From an uncultured Marinobacter sp. (lineage in GTDB: Bacteria; Pseudomonadota; Gammaproteobacteria; Pseudomonadales; Oleiphilaceae): 58,921 nt of DNA. The DNA lies in NCBI RefSeq assembly GCF_946886895.1, contig NZ_CAMPJO010000019.1:1-58921 (forward strand), read 5' to 3'. This document shows, piece after piece, positions 22,644 through 34,571 of the stretch. A program made the position numbers and the translations under genes. Below the pieces are notes generated by a model. The model searched no databases. It worked only from the letters and a program-made list of their open reading frames with translations, and was not told where the DNA came from. Each line of letters starts with the position of its first letter. Position 1 is the stretch's first letter.

Positions 22644-23084
22644 TCAGGGGCAGTTGATGTCTGATGTTTCAACACGTCCACCAGGGGTGACAGTAACTAA
22701 TCGCCCCATATCACTTTCCGTGCAGATAGTGAACGTTACGTTGGCAGTCGAAGTAGTCAGTCCGTTGGCACGGAATGTGACCGCTCCATTCGTAATATCT
22801 ATGCTTCCAGCTGCTGGTTCTATCTGCCGAACTAGCGAGTTATCGGCAGTAAGAGTTGCTGACATGGAGTCGTTCTGGGCCGACGCGGTAATACGCGCAC
22901 CTCTTCTGATCGCTTCACTGCGTGAGAAACTCAGCAAGCCCACCATGGAGTTCGTGGTTGAAACCACTCTGTTATTGTCAATGATGCGTCCAAACTGGGG
23001 CACAGCAAACCCTGCAATCACTGCTATCAAAGCAATGACAATCATTAACTCAATGAGTGTGAATCCTCTGTCGTCTCGTATCAC
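22644..23084 (-). CDS. fimU: Type IV minor pilin, FimU/GspH type
   Basis: This is a pseudopilin of the FimU/GspH group that nucleates the pilus with PilV, PilW and PilX. The 146-residue protein has the prepilin motif [21 protein letters not shown] and the FSRSEAIRRG segment of GspH-like proteins. Two C-terminal Cys residues (FTICTES and DINCP) probably form a disulfide. The start codon is GTG. It is first in the minus-strand pilin run, 200 bases downstream of ispH; no clear terminator was seen in that gap. FimT could be an alternative name for either GspH-like gene here. Confidence 0.85.
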   Translation of the reverse strand: MIRDDRGFTLIELMIVIALIAVIAGFAVPQFGRIIDNNRVVSTTNSMVGLLSFSRSEAIRRGARITASAQNDSMSATLTADNSLVRQIEPAAGSIDITNGAVTFRANGLTTSTANVTFTICTESDMGRLVTVTPGGRVETSDINCP

Positions 23085-23285
23085 GGATGCTCATCCACAA
23101 TTATCGATATTTCAGTCGATATTAACGACATGAGCCCGATTGGTACCACCAAACTTCGATGAGCGGAACGAAATTAAAGATGAGCGGTAAAAGAGAAGGG
23201 GCATTCTGCGAACTCACTCACAAGAGATCGCCTTAATCATGGCGCATGATGTCCGAAATAAAATTACACTTTTTTTGCGTTTGTC

Positions 23286-24239
23286 TTACTCAACTTCCAC
23301 AACCTCAATCCGCAATTCCTTCGGCATGGAAAACACGATATTCTCCTCACGCCCCGCAACTTCCTCCGGCATTTCGCCACCGAGTTCCCGAAGCCGGGCA
23401 ATCACATCATTCACCAGCACTTCCGGGGCGGAGGCGCCGGCGGTGACACCGACCGAAACTTTGCCTTCCAGCCATTTCGGATCAACCTGAGAGGCTTCAT
23501 CAATCAGGTAGGCCGGCGTCCCCATCCGCTCTGCCAGCTCCCGCAGGCGGTTGGAGTTGGAGCTGTTTGGCGAGCCAACCACCAGCATCAGGTCACAGTC
23601 GCCGGCCAGTTGCTTAACGGCATCCTGGCGATTCTGAGTGGCGTAGCAGATGTCGTCCTTGCGGGGGCCCTGGATGTCAGGGAATTTGGCGCGCAGGGCG
23701 TCGATGACCCGGGCGGTGTCGTCCATGGACAGGGTAGTCTGGGTCACGTAGGAAAGTTTTCCGGGATCTTTCACTCCCAGCTTTGTCACGTCTTCCTCGT
23801 TTTCCACGAGGTAGATATCGCCACCGTTGCTGTGGTCATACTGCCCCATGGTGCCCTCCACTTCCGGGTGGCCGTGGTGACCAATCAGGATACATTCGCG
23901 GCCGTCTCGGCTGTAGCGCATGACTTCCAGGTGGACCTTGGTGACCAGCGGGCAGGTGGCGTCGAAGACTTTCAGGCCACGGCGGGCGGCTTCGTTCTGC
24001 ACCGCCTGGGAAACGCCGTGAGCGCTGAAAATCACCAGTTTGTCATCCGGCACTTCATCCAGTTCGTCGACAAAGATGGCGCCTCGATTGCGAAGGTTAT
24101 CTACTACAAACTTGTTATGGACCACTTCGTGGCGAACGTAGATCGGTGCACCAAACACATCCAGCGCCCGGTTTACAATCTCAATGGCGCGGTCGACGCC
24201 GGCACAGAAGCCACGGGGATTTGCCAGTCTGATCTGCAT
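23286..24239 (-). CDS. ispH: 4-hydroxy-3-methylbut-2-enyl diphosphate reductase
   Basis: This iron-sulfur enzyme makes IPP and DMAPP in the last step of the methylerythritol phosphate pathway. The start at 24239 gives 317 residues with the N-terminal [19 protein letters not shown]. The three cluster cysteines are in [14 protein letters not shown] and [11 protein letters not shown]. An upstream in-frame ATG at 24293 adds 18 non-family residues. It lies downstream of fkpB, forming the conserved ileS-lspA-fkpB-ispH series. Confidence 0.96.
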   Translation of the reverse strand: MQIRLANPRGFCAGVDRAIEIVNRALDVFGAPIYVRHEVVHNKFVVDNLRNRGAIFVDELDEVPDDKLVIFSAHGVSQAVQNEAARRGLKVFDATCPLVTKVHLEVMRYSRDGRECILIGHHGHPEVEGTMGQYDHSNGGDIYLVENEEDVTKLGVKDPGKLSYVTQTTLSMDDTARVIDALRAKFPDIQGPRKDDICYATQNRQDAVKQLAGDCDLMLVVGSPNSSNSNRLRELAERMGTPAYLIDEASQVDPKWLEGKVSVGVTAGASAPEVLVNDVIARLRELGGEMPEEVAGREENIVFSMPKELRIEVVEVE

Positions 24240-24314
24240 AACCTTGCTCTCGAACTTGGAATTTTGTGCCTGCCCTTGGTACAGGACGCCCACAGGCTAC
24301 GGGGAGGATCGTCC

Positions 24315-24767
24315 TTAATGCGTCGCCCCGGCTGGCTCTACATCAATGATTTCCACTTCAAACGTCAGTGTACGCCCTGCCAGGGGGTGATTGAAATCCA
24401 CCTCCACTTCATCGCCTTCGACCCGGCTGACCACACCGGGCAGTTCGCTCTGGCGGGCATCGGCGAAGGAAATCATCACTCCGGGCTCCAGCACCATATC
24501 GGCGCTGAATTCATGGCGCTTGAAGGTCTGCACGTTGTTGGGATTGTGCTGGCCGAAGGCTTTCTCCGGCGGCACCTGGTAACTTTCCCGATCACCTGCC
24601 TTCATGCCCATCAGATAGGCCTCAAAATTCTCCGGCAGGTTGTCGTCGCCGATTTCCAGTGAAGCCGGCTCTTTCTCAAAGGTGGAATCAATGACTTCAC
24701 CGTCCGGAAATTTCAGGGCGAAATGCAGTTTGACCCGGGTACCCTTGTCGACAGGCAGTTCGTTCAT
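24315..24767 (-). CDS. fkpB: FKBP-type peptidyl-prolyl isomerase (SlpA/FkpB type)
   Basis: The protein is a SlyD-like prolyl isomerase and chaperone of the cytoplasm. The 150 residues comprise an FKBP domain (VKLHFALKFPDGEVIDSTF) with an inserted flap domain between about residues 70 and 130 (KAFGQHNPNNVQTFKRHEF). It lacks the His-rich tail of SlyD, as expected for FkpB. It lies 5 bases after lspA and 75 before ispH. Confidence 0.93.
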   Translation of the reverse strand: MNELPVDKGTRVKLHFALKFPDGEVIDSTFEKEPASLEIGDDNLPENFEAYLMGMKAGDRESYQVPPEKAFGQHNPNNVQTFKRHEFSADMVLEPGVMISFADARQSELPGVVSRVEGDEVEVDFNHPLAGRTLTFEVEIIDVEPAGATH

Positions 24768-24772
24768 AAGAG

Positions 24773-25297
24773 TCAGTCACTCCTTTCGGCATCCCCGCCG
24801 GAATTGGCGGGTTTGCGGAACATATCAAGAATCATCATGGCGGCACCGATGGTGATCGCGGTGTCGGCCAGATTAAAGGCTGGAAAGTGCCAGTCCCGCC
24901 AGTAGAAGTGCAGGAAGTCGACCACGTAGCCATGCACCACCCGGTCATAAACATTACCCAGAGCGCCGCCGAGGATCAGCACGATGGCAACGGCGGTCCA
25001 GGTTTCACGGCGTTGCAGGTTTTTCAGCCAGTAGACCAGGACAACACTGACCACCAACGCCAGGGCCACAAAAAACCAGCGTTGCCAGCCCGCAGCGCCC
25101 GCCAGGAAACTGAACGCGGCTCCGGTATTGTGGAGTAGCGTGAGGTTGAACATCGGTACCACCGGCACCGGATCCCCGTAGGTCAACATAGCCGTGGCCA
25201 TGGCTTTGGTGCCGAGATCCAGAATAATCACCAGCACGGCCAGCCACAGCCACTTGAGCTTGCTCCCTCTGCTCAGTTCAGTCATTGCGGCGTCCAT
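24773..25297 (-). CDS. lspA: Lipoprotein signal peptidase (signal peptidase II)
   Basis: This inner-membrane aspartyl protease cleaves signal peptides from prolipoproteins after lipidation. The 174-residue protein has four membrane helices and the catalytic aspartates in [15 protein letters not shown] and FNLADTAI. The ATG at 25297 overlaps the ileS stop in TGATG, which suggests coupling; an internal ATG at 25285 (MTELSRG) is an alternative start. It would process BamD and the lipoprotein at 39505-40194 in this window. Confidence 0.96.
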   Translation of the reverse strand: MDAAMTELSRGSKLKWLWLAVLVIILDLGTKAMATAMLTYGDPVPVVPMFNLTLLHNTGAAFSFLAGAAGWQRWFFVALALVVSVVLVYWLKNLQRRETWTAVAIVLILGGALGNVYDRVVHGYVVDFLHFYWRDWHFPAFNLADTAITIGAAMMILDMFRKPANSGGDAERSD

Positions 25298-28116
25298 CAG
25301 GCGTAGGCACGGGCTTCACCGGGCCCTTCCACATTGGTCACGCAACGGCCACAGAGGTCCTCGTATTTGGCGTTACGGCCGACATCCTCCCGGTGGTGCC
25401 AGCAACGCTCGCACTTGGTGTGGGCCGCCGGTGTCACCTTCACCCGAAGACCTTCGTGGGAGGTCATCTCGGCATCGCCGGCTTCGGACACCGGCTTCAC
25501 GGTGGCCTCAGAAGTGATCAGCACGAAACGCAGCTCTTCACCAAGGTGTTTCAGGTCCGCTGCCAGATCCCCCTCGCAGTAAAGGGTCACTTCCGCACTC
25601 AGGGATCCCTTGATCTCGCCCCGGGCACGGGCTTCTTCCAGGCACTTATTAACGGCTTCCTTGACGCTGTAGATCTCGCGCCAGTAGTCGCGGCCCAGCT
25701 CGGCACTCTCCGGGAGTGCGGTCAGGCCTTCGTACCAGGTTTCGTAGAACACGGTATCGCCACGCTCGCCAGGCAGGTGCTGCCAGATTTCATCAGCGGT
25801 GAAGCTGAGGATTGGCGCGATCCAGCGCACCAGTGCCTCGGCCACGTGATACAGGGCCGTCTGGCAGGAGCGGCGGGCCAGACTGTCAGCTGGGGTGGTG
25901 TACTGCCGATCCTTGATGATATCCAGGTAGAAGCCACCCAGGGTCGCTTCGCAGAAGTTGTAGACCTTCTGGTAGATCCTCAGGAAGGCGTAGTTGCCAT
26001 AATCCTCATGAAGCTCCTCCTGCAACTGCAGGGCGCGATCCACCATCCAGCGGTCCAGAGCGATCATGTCGTCCGGTGCCACCATGTGCTGCTCCGGATC
26101 AAACCCCGTCAGGTTACTCAGCAGAAAGCGGGAGGTATTCCGGATCCGCCGGTAGCCATCGGCGGTCTGGCGCAGGATATCCTTGGAAACGGTCATTTCG
26201 CCGCTGTAGTCGGTCGCCGCCACCCACAGCCGCAGAATGTCGGCGCCCAGCTCGTTCATGACCTCCTGGGGCGCGATCACGTTACCCAGAGACTTGGACA
26301 TCTTGTGGCCCTTGCCATCGACGGTAAAGCCGTGAGTCAGAACCTGCCTGTATGGCGCCACGCCGTTCATGGCGACGGAGGTTTTCAGGGACGACTGGAA
26401 CCAGCCACGGTGCTGATCGGAGCCTTCCAGGTACATATCCGCCGGGAACTGGCCGAGCTCCTCGCGAACCCGCAGGACCGATTCGTGAGTCACACCGGAG
26501 TCAAACCAGACATCCAGAGTGTCCATGACTTTGTCATAGTGCTCGGCGTCGCTGCCCAGGAGCGCAGATGTGTCCAGTTCGTACCATGCATCGATTCCGC
26601 CTTTTTCAATCTGTTCAGCCACCTTTTCGATCAGGTTCTGGGTATCCGGGTGCAGCTCCTGGGTTTCCTTGTGGATAAACAGGGTGATGGGCACGCCCCA
26701 CGTCCGCTGGCGGGAGATACACCAGTCCGGAGACTGGTTGAACATGGCTTCGATGCGATTCTTGCCCCAGGCAGGCACCCAGCGAACCCCCTTGATGGCT
26801 TCCAGAGCGTCTGCACGCAGGTTTTCCTTGTCCATGCTGATAAACCACTGGGGCGTCGCCCGGTAGATCAGCGGGGTTTTGGTGCGCCAGCAGTGCGGGT
26901 AACTGTGACGGAACTTCTCGGAACGCACGAGCTTGCCCTCACGCTCAAGTGCGCCGCACACAGGCTCATCGGCCTTGTAAACGTGCACACCAGCCAGTTC
27001 ACCGGCCGCCGAGGTGTATGTGCCGTCGGCCTGGACCAGGTTGATGGTGCCGATGCTGTAGGCCTTGCCTACTTCAAAGTCCTCCACACCATGATCCGGC
27101 GCGGTATGGACGGCACCGGTACCGGCGTCTGTGGATACGTGGTCTCCGAGGATAACCGGCACCTGCTTGTCGTAGATCGGATGATGAAGAACCAGATGCT
27201 CCAGTGCGGCACCTGAACAGGTAGCCAACACGTCGTAGTCTTCCACCTGCCAGCGGGTCATGATGCCTTCCACCATGTCGGCGGCCAGGATCATCCGCTC
27301 AGGCCCCTGCCCCACGTCGGTCTGGACCAGCGCATACGCCAGTTCGGCATTCAGGGACACCGCCTGATTGGCCGGGATGGTCCAGGGGGTGGTGGTCCAG
27401 ATAACAACAGACACATCCCCTTCGCCCTTATCCGTACCAAAGAGCGAGAGCGCTTTTGTCTGGTCAACGGCGGTGAACCGGACATCAATCTGGGTAGAGG
27501 TTTTATCCTGATACTCAACCTCAGCTTCTGCCAGTGCGGACTGACCTACCACACTCCAGTAAACCGGTTTGTAACCACGAACCAGATGGCCTTTGGCAAC
27601 GATCTTGCCCAGGGCGCGCACGATACCCGCTTCCACCTTGGGATCCATCGTGAGATAGGGCTTGTCCCACTCACCCATCACGCCAAGGCGAATGAAATCT
27701 TCCTTCTGACCGGCAATCTGCTTGGTCGCATAATCCCGACAAGCCTGGCGGAAGGTCTTGTAGTCCACCTTCACGCCGGCCTTGCCAATCTCCTGCTCTA
27801 CCTTGTGCTCGATAGGCAGGCCATGGCAGTCCCAGCCCGGCACATAGGGCGCATCGTAACCCATGAAACTGCGGGACTTGACGATCATATCCTTGAGAAT
27901 CTTGTTGACCGCATGACCGATATGAATGCTGCCGTTAGCGTAGGGGGGGCCATCGTGAAGAATGAACTTGTCCCGCCCCTCACGCTGCTTGCGCAGGTTG
28001 CCGTAGACATCGAGATCCTGCCAGCGCTTGAGCATGTCCGGCTCGCGCTTGGCCAGGTTACCGCGCATGGGGAAAGCGGTTTCCGGCAGATTCAGGGTGT
28101 GCTTGTAGTCGCTCAT
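25297..28116 (-). CDS. ileS: Isoleucyl-tRNA synthetase
   Basis: The enzyme charges tRNA-Ile and edits valine. The 939-residue protein, of usual length, has the class I signature HIGH (SIHIGHAVN) near residue 60, a CP1 editing domain, the KMSKS motif ([10 protein letters not shown]) near residue 600, and a C-terminal zinc finger with paired CxxC motifs (CERCW and CGRC). The start at 28116 ([19 protein letters not shown]) matches the family. It is followed by lspA with a one-base overlap and preceded by ribF. Confidence 0.98.
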   Translation of the reverse strand: MSDYKHTLNLPETAFPMRGNLAKREPDMLKRWQDLDVYGNLRKQREGRDKFILHDGPPYANGSIHIGHAVNKILKDMIVKSRSFMGYDAPYVPGWDCHGLPIEHKVEQEIGKAGVKVDYKTFRQACRDYATKQIAGQKEDFIRLGVMGEWDKPYLTMDPKVEAGIVRALGKIVAKGHLVRGYKPVYWSVVGQSALAEAEVEYQDKTSTQIDVRFTAVDQTKALSLFGTDKGEGDVSVVIWTTTPWTIPANQAVSLNAELAYALVQTDVGQGPERMILAADMVEGIMTRWQVEDYDVLATCSGAALEHLVLHHPIYDKQVPVILGDHVSTDAGTGAVHTAPDHGVEDFEVGKAYSIGTINLVQADGTYTSAAGELAGVHVYKADEPVCGALEREGKLVRSEKFRHSYPHCWRTKTPLIYRATPQWFISMDKENLRADALEAIKGVRWVPAWGKNRIEAMFNQSPDWCISRQRTWGVPITLFIHKETQELHPDTQNLIEKVAEQIEKGGIDAWYELDTSALLGSDAEHYDKVMDTLDVWFDSGVTHESVLRVREELGQFPADMYLEGSDQHRGWFQSSLKTSVAMNGVAPYRQVLTHGFTVDGKGHKMSKSLGNVIAPQEVMNELGADILRLWVAATDYSGEMTVSKDILRQTADGYRRIRNTSRFLLSNLTGFDPEQHMVAPDDMIALDRWMVDRALQLQEELHEDYGNYAFLRIYQKVYNFCEATLGGFYLDIIKDRQYTTPADSLARRSCQTALYHVAEALVRWIAPILSFTADEIWQHLPGERGDTVFYETWYEGLTALPESAELGRDYWREIYSVKEAVNKCLEEARARGEIKGSLSAEVTLYCEGDLAADLKHLGEELRFVLITSEATVKPVSEAGDAEMTSHEGLRVKVTPAAHTKCERCWHHREDVGRNAKYEDLCGRCVTNVEGPGEARAYA

Positions 28117-28188
28117 GGTTTGTGTGCGCACTCTATTAAGGTCAGTGTTGGTCAGTCTTTCAATGAATGGAGGCCAAAGGTAAGTAAT

Positions 28189-29160
28189 TCAATGCGTGGT
28201 TCGGACGGAACCCTGTGCGGCGATCCACTGCCTGGCGTCATCGAAATCACGGCCGATCTGGGCCTTGAGCTCATTCACCGAATCAAATTTTACTTCGTCC
28301 CGAAGCCAGTGCCGGAACTCAACGTCAATGCGCTGGCCATAAAGTGTGCCAGCAAAGTCAAACAGGTGCACTTCCAGGGAGGGTTGCCGGCCGTCCACCG
28401 TCGGGCGCAGACCAATGTTGGCCACGCCGTCGAGAACCGCCCCACCCTCAAGCCTGGCGCCGACCACGTACACCCCGCGCAGAGCCGGCATCTGGCGCAA
28501 CAGGATGTTGGCCGTCGGCGAACCGATCTCACGCCCCAACTGGCGACCGTAGACCACTCGCCCACGGATGCGGTAAGGGTGCCCGAGCAGCGCCTCGGCG
28601 CGCGCCAGTTCATTTGCCATCAACCGATGACGTACCCGGGTGCTGCTTACTCGTTCACCGTCAACGGTTACGGTCAGGGTGTTCTCCACGGAAAACCCGG
28701 ACCCAGCCCCCACGGTTTCAAGCAGGGAGAAGTCGCCAGCGCGATCACATCCAAACCGGAAATCGTCGCCGACCACCAGATGACGTACCGCCAGGCCGTC
28801 GATCAGAACATCCTCAATAAACCCTCGAGCCGTGTACTGTCGAAAGGCATCATTGAACCTCAGACACAGCACCATATCGATGCCCGCCGCCAACAGGGCT
28901 TCGCACTTCTGGCGAAAGCCCATCAGCCTCGGCGGTGCCTCCGCTCCCTGGAAAAACTCCCGGGGCTGGGGCTCGAAAATCATCACCACCGACGGAACGC
29001 CCATTGAGCGGGCCTTGTCCGCCACCTGGTCGATAATGGTTTTGTGGCCAAGATGCACGCCATCAAAGTTACCAATCGTGGCAACGCAGCCGCGCGCAAG
29101 CGGCGAATCAATCCGCTGTGACAGCATTTTCAGGTTGGTCAGACCCCGGATCAGACGCAT
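28189..29160 (-). CDS. ribF: Bifunctional riboflavin kinase / FAD synthetase
   Basis: RibF converts riboflavin to FMN and then FAD. The 323-residue protein has the N-terminal FMN adenylyltransferase domain with the nucleotidyl-transferase motif GNFDGVHLGHK (about residues 23-33) and the ISSTR-like motif SSTRVR, then the C-terminal flavokinase domain with GRVVYGRQLGREIGSPTAN. The start at 29160 (MRLIRGLTNL) fits the family; the reading frame stays open upstream to 29466, but that part overlaps murJ and was rejected. It lies between murJ and ileS as in Pseudomonas. Confidence 0.95.
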   Translation of the reverse strand: MRLIRGLTNLKMLSQRIDSPLARGCVATIGNFDGVHLGHKTIIDQVADKARSMGVPSVVMIFEPQPREFFQGAEAPPRLMGFRQKCEALLAAGIDMVLCLRFNDAFRQYTARGFIEDVLIDGLAVRHLVVGDDFRFGCDRAGDFSLLETVGAGSGFSVENTLTVTVDGERVSSTRVRHRLMANELARAEALLGHPYRIRGRVVYGRQLGREIGSPTANILLRQMPALRGVYVVGARLEGGAVLDGVANIGLRPTVDGRQPSLEVHLFDFAGTLYGQRIDVEFRHWLRDEVKFDSVNELKAQIGRDFDDARQWIAAQGSVRTTH

Positions 29161-29210
29161 GCAATGCGAACCTTCAATTGCCAGCTGATGAGAAAACGCG
29201 CGATTATACC

Positions 29211-30791
29211 CTACCTGTGCCGGAAATGTCTTACCCGGACGCCAGCCAGGGCCAGCGCCAGAAAGTAGACCACAACCCCGGAGCCCACCAACACCGACAT
29301 ATCGGTCGCCCGCTGGTAGCCCGTCATCACCAGCCACTCTCCGACCGGCGCCCGGAGCCAGAGAATAACACCCGCCAGTAAAGCGTTGGCGAATACCAGC
29401 TGGGCAAGGAACCGTGGCCAGCCCGGCTGGCTTTGCCACGCCCCCTTCCTGCGCAACCCCCGCCACAACAGAAAGCCGTTGAGCCAGGCTGAAAGGGAGG
29501 TCGCCAGCGCGAGGCCGGCGTGGGCCAGCGGAAACACCAGAATCAGGTTAAACACCATGTTCGCCACCATGGCTATGACCCCAATCCGGACCGGGGTCCG
29601 GATGTCCTCCCGGGCAAAAAATCCCGGCGCCAGTACCTTGATCAACATAAAGGCCAACAGCCCCGCCGAGTAGGCCCGCAGGCTCTGGGCCGACATGATG
29701 ACATCCCGGTCCGTTACCTCGCCATAGCCAAACAGCGTGGCAATCAGCGGTTCCGCCAACAAACCGAGCGCCAGGGCTGCCGGAACACCAATGAGCAACA
29801 CCGCACGAACGGCCCAGTCCAGGGTCGCCGCGAACCGGTCGACGGAGGCCGAGGCGTGCTTGCGGGACAGGCTGGGCAGAATTACCGTCGCGATGGCGAT
29901 GCCAAACACACCCAGGGGCAACTCCGACAGCCGGTCAGAGTAATACAGCCAGGACACACTGCCGGTCTGCAGAAACGACGCCAGCACAGTATCCAGCAAC
30001 AGGTTAATCTGGCTGACCGACACCCCGAACAGCGCCGGCAGCATCAGCTTCAGAATGCGGCTGACCCCCTCATGCCGGTAATCCACCTTCGGCCGAGGCA
30101 ACAGCCCGAGCCGCATAAGAAAGGGCAGTTGAAAGAAGAGTTGCAGGGCGCCGGCAATCAGAACACCCCAGGCCAGGGCCATCACCGGCTCTTCCATAAG
30201 CGGGGCGAGCCAGATGGCGGCGGCGATCATCGCCAGATTCAACAGCACCGGCGTAAAAGCGGGCACGGCAAAGCGGTCGTAACTGTTGAGGATTCCGCCG
30301 GCAAACGCGGTGAGTGAAATCAGCAACAGATAAGGAAAGGTAATGCGCAGCATGTCGCTGGTAAGCGCAAACTTTACCTCATCATCCAGAAAGCCGGGGG
30401 CAAAAACAGTGGTCAGCACCGGCGAGCCCAGCATGGCCACCAGAGTGACTGCAAGCAGTACCATCCCCAGCGAACCTGCAACCGCATTGACCAGTCGCTT
30501 GACGTCGGATACGGACTGTCCTGCCCGATAGGACGACAATACCGGCACGAAGGCCTGCGAGAAAGCGCCTTCGGCAAACAACCGACGCAGGAAATTGGGA
30601 ATTTTGAAGGCGACAAAAAAAGCGTCGGCGCCGGCTCCGGCCCCGAAATACCGCGCAATCACCATATCCCGCACCAGCCCCAGCACACGGGACAGCATGG
30701 TCATCGCCCCCACCAATCCGGACGAACGCAACAACCCGGGGGAGGCAGGGAGTGGTTTGTTATCAGGTGTCGTTTCAGGATCCGGTGACAT
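29211..30791 (-). CDS. murJ: Lipid II flippase MurJ
   Basis: MurJ moves lipid II across the inner membrane for peptidoglycan synthesis. The 526-residue protein is almost entirely hydrophobic with about 14 membrane helices and begins its MOP-family domain with [19 protein letters not shown]. The segment [26 protein letters not shown]-like block ([17 protein letters not shown]) is characteristic. The start at 30791 is chosen because the upstream in-frame ATG at 30833 adds residues not found in the family. It is divergent from rpsT. Confidence 0.95.
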   Translation of the reverse strand: [526 protein letters not shown]

Positions 30792-30928
30792 GAACGCTCG
30801 GGCCAGGCAAAAGGGCACTTTCAGGGCGGGCATTTCGGGAAATACCTGCTATTCTTCCCAGCCCGCATCCGGTGAGCGGCGAGTTTATCACAGGCCTTTG
30901 CTGCCGGGGGATGAAATGGGTTTTAGTC

Positions 30929-30957
30929 TTGACATTTTCAGGTTTGAGCGGCATAGT
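30929..30957 (+). promoter_or_regulatory. rpsT promoter
   Basis: A perfect -35 TTGACA (30929-30934), a 17-base spacer and CATAGT (30952-30957, 4 of 6 matches) lie about 115 bases upstream of the rpsT start codon, in the divergent region with murJ. Confidence 0.7.
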
Positions 30958-31072
30958 TCCGCGTCAATTATTTCGACGCGCTGGTTTTGGCGCGCCCGCG
31001 ATGTGAGAATTCGTCAAGAATTCAATAGAGCTCATTCAGCAACGAATTTAAGTACTTTTCAGGAGTTTTACG

Positions 31073-31342
31073 GTGGCAAATTCCCCACAAGCCAAGAAGC
31101 GCGCACGTCAGAACGAGAAAAACCGCAAGCACAACGCCAGCCTGCGTTCCATGGCTCGCACCTACGTGAAAAAAGTTCATGCCAAAATTGAAGCCGGCAA
31201 CTACGAAGAAGCCCAGGCCGCATTCCAGCAGGCTCAGCCGATTCTGGACAGCATGGTCAACAAGGGCGTTTTCGCAAAGAACAAGGTCGCTCGCAGCAAG
31301 AGCCGCCTGAGCGCCCGCATCAAGTCTCTGAAGAGCGCGTAA
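31073..31342 (+). CDS. rpsT: 30S ribosomal protein S20
   Basis: S20 binds the 5' domain of 16S rRNA early in 30S assembly. The 89-residue, Lys/Arg-rich helical protein starts ANSPQAKKRARQNEKNRKHN after the initiator. The start codon is GTG, with a good AGGAG 7 bases upstream (31061-31065). E. coli rpsT also uses a non-ATG start and is under translational feedback, so the GTG may be regulatory. A strong terminator follows. Confidence 0.98.
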   Translation: MANSPQAKKRARQNEKNRKHNASLRSMARTYVKKVHAKIEAGNYEEAQAAFQQAQPILDSMVNKGVFAKNKVARSKSRLSARIKSLKSA

Positions 31343-31360
31343 ACACCCCGCTCCCAGAAC

Positions 31361-31394
31361 ACAAAAAAACCGGCTTCCGAGCCGGTTTTTTTGT
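31361..31394. terminator. Bidirectional rho-independent terminator (rpsT/proB)
   Basis: AAAAAAACCGGCT-type arm pairs with AGCCGGTTTTTTT around a short TCCG loop. The A and T tracts on either side make it a textbook bidirectional terminator between the convergent rpsT and proB genes. Confidence 0.93.
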
Positions 31395-31403
31395 GCCTGG
31401 CAA

Positions 31404-32528
31404 TCAGACGATAACCATGTTGTCCCGGTGAATCATCTCTTCATCGGAAATATAACCAAGCACGTCCACAATCCGGCTGCTGGAACGCCCGGCAATCGCC
31501 CTGGCCTCATCCGCATCGTAATTCACCAGCCCCCGGGCAATCTCCCTGCCTTGCGGGTCCACGCACGACACCATCTCGCCCCGCCGAAACTGGCCAGCAA
31601 CACCCTTGACCCCGACAGGCAACAGGCTGCGCCCGCCAAGACACAGAACCTTGACCGCACCGTCGTCCAGCGTCAGCTTGCCACGGGTTTGCAGATGACT
31701 GGCCAGCCACTGCTTCCGGGCAGCAATACGGCCCTGCTCAGGTAAAAGCAATGTTCCTAAAACCGCCCCCTGCCGAAGCTTCGCCAGCACTCCCTCAATG
31801 CGACCACCCACGATAACCGTAAACGCGCCGGAGCGAGCCGCCAGACGCGCCGCACGCACCTTGGTCTGCATCCCGCCCCGGCCGAGGGCGCCGGCACCGC
31901 CACCGGCCATGGCATCCAACTCATGATCGCCCGCCTTGCGCTCGGTAACCAACCGGGCGTCCGTGTGTTTGCGAGGATCCCTGTCAAACAGACCCAACTG
32001 ATCGGTCAGGATAATCAGGCCATCTGCCTCAATCAGGTTCGCCACCAGTGCCCCGAGAGTGTCATTGTCACCAAACCGGATTTCATCCGTCACCACGGTA
32101 TCGTTTTCATTAACGATCGGCACTACACCAAAATCCAGTAACGCCCGAAGTGTGCTGCGGCCATTGAGGTATCTCTTGCGATCCGAGAGATCGTCATGAG
32201 TCAGCAGGATCTGGGCGGTGTGGATACTGTGTCGCTTGAACTGCGCTTCCCAGGTTTGTACCAACCCCATCTGGCCGACGGCGGCAGCGGCCTGCAACTC
32301 ATGCAACTGCTCCGGCCTGACCGTCCAGCCAAGGCGACTCATCCCCTCGGCTACGGAGCCGGAGGACACCACAACCACCTCCACGCCGTCCTCGATCAGG
32401 GCCGCGATCTGATCCACCCACAAACCCAGAGCAGCCACATCCAGCCCCCGGCCATCATTAGTCAGCAGGGCGCTTCCGATCTTGATAACCAGGCGGCGAG
32501 CCTGGCGCAGCTGTAGGCGTTCAGTCAT
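31404..32528 (-). CDS. proB: Glutamate 5-kinase
   Basis: ProB phosphorylates glutamate in the first step of proline synthesis and is normally inhibited by proline. The 374-residue protein has the amino acid kinase domain ([25 protein letters not shown], and IVNENDTV) at about residues 12-260 and a C-terminal PUA domain (about 285-365). It lies 35 bases after obgE on the same strand, as in Pseudomonas. Confidence 0.96.
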   Translation of the reverse strand: MTERLQLRQARRLVIKIGSALLTNDGRGLDVAALGLWVDQIAALIEDGVEVVVVSSGSVAEGMSRLGWTVRPEQLHELQAAAAVGQMGLVQTWEAQFKRHSIHTAQILLTHDDLSDRKRYLNGRSTLRALLDFGVVPIVNENDTVVTDEIRFGDNDTLGALVANLIEADGLIILTDQLGLFDRDPRKHTDARLVTERKAGDHELDAMAGGGAGALGRGGMQTKVRAARLAARSGAFTVIVGGRIEGVLAKLRQGAVLGTLLLPEQGRIAARKQWLASHLQTRGKLTLDDGAVKVLCLGGRSLLPVGVKGVAGQFRRGEMVSCVDPQGREIARGLVNYDADEARAIAGRSSSRIVDVLGYISDEEMIHRDNMVIV

Positions 32529-32563
32529 GGTGCGTGCACAGTCTCTCTAACGTTAATCCTGCG

Positions 32564-33763
<1,200 letters not shown>

Positions 33764-33791
33764 TCAACCCTTTGCGCCTTGCGCATAAACT

Positions 33792-33828
33792 AAAAAGCCC
33801 CGCAGCCTCAAGGAAGCTTTGCGGGGCT
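33792..33828 (-). terminator. Rho-independent terminator after rplU-rpmA
   Basis: AGCCCCGCA (33796-33804) pairs with TGCGGGGCT (33820-33828); on the minus strand a TTTTTA tail follows. It lies between rpmA and obgE and should limit readthrough from the ribosomal protein genes. Confidence 0.88.
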
Positions 33829-33904
33829 CCGGACAACAACTGATACCCGATACTATCAGGATATCAGCGCCACCCAAGGTTCAACAGAACCGGATCGCCG
33901 CTGC

Positions 33905-34165
33905 TTACGCAGCCGGAACGATACTCACGAACTTGCGGCTCTGTGGGCCTTTGACTTCGAACTTCACCTGGCCGTCTGCTTTCGCAAACAGGGTGTGATC
34001 CTTGCCAATGCCAACGTTGCTACCAGCGTGGAAACGGGTGCCACGCTGACGAATGATGATACTGCCTGCAGACACAGTCTCACCGCCAAAGCGCTTCACA
34101 CCAAGTCGTTTCGACTCGGAATCGCGACCGTTACGGGTACTACCTGCTGCTTTTTTATGAGCCAT
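33905..34165 (-). CDS. rpmA: 50S ribosomal protein L27
   Basis: L27 lies near the peptidyl transferase centre. The 86-residue protein begins [20 protein letters not shown] and ends with the conserved [13 protein letters not shown] tail. The N-terminus has no cleavable leader, as expected outside Firmicutes. It follows rplU by 37 bases in the usual rplU-rpmA pair. Confidence 0.98.
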   Translation of the reverse strand: MAHKKAAGSTRNGRDSESKRLGVKRFGGETVSAGSIIIRQRGTRFHAGSNVGIGKDHTLFAKADGQVKFEVKGPQSRKFVSIVPAA

Positions 34166-34202
34166 TACCAGCCTCCTTCTCTAAGGGGTCATTCGAAGAG
34201 CT

Positions 34203-34514
34203 TCAGCCCTTGATACCCGTGATCTTGACCTCAGTAAACCACTGACGGTGGCCCTGACGCTTCATGGAATGCTTACGACGACGGAACTTGATGATCTGAA
34301 CCTTATCGTGACGACCGTGGCTAACCACTTCCGCAGTCACTTTGGCACCATCAACAACCGGCGCACCTACCTGAACCTTGTCACCATCGGCGATCAGCAG
34401 AACGCGATCAAACTCAACGTTACCACCGGTTTCCACTTCCAGCTTTTCCAGCTTCAGGGTTTCGCCTTCTTTTACACGGTGTTGCTTACCACCGCTTACA
34501 ATAACTGCGTACAT
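34203..34514 (-). CDS. rplU: 50S ribosomal protein L21
   Basis: L21 binds 23S rRNA in the large subunit. The 103-residue protein begins [19 protein letters not shown] and contains the conserved [15 protein letters not shown] segment near the C-terminus. It is first in rplU-rpmA. A promoter at 34626-34654 and a leader hairpin at 34572-34601 lie upstream, leaving room for autoregulation in the leader. Confidence 0.98.
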   Translation of the reverse strand: MYAVIVSGGKQHRVKEGETLKLEKLEVETGGNVEFDRVLLIADGDKVQVGAPVVDGAKVTAEVVSHGRHDKVQIIKFRRRKHSMKRQGHRQWFTEVKITGIKG

Positions 34515-34571
34515 TTACTCGTTCTCCACGATTGACCCATCCCTGCTCTTATCCACCTGGTTCTAAGGGAA

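Noticed and set aside
25285..27216. 643-codon open frame on the plus strand opposite ileS
   Set aside because: It is fully antisense to a complete, canonical ileS and has no recognisable domain. Long antisense frames are expected in GC-rich genes with strong codon bias.
29161..29466. Upstream extension of the ribF frame
   Set aside because: It overlaps the end of murJ; RibF family N-termini begin at 29160.
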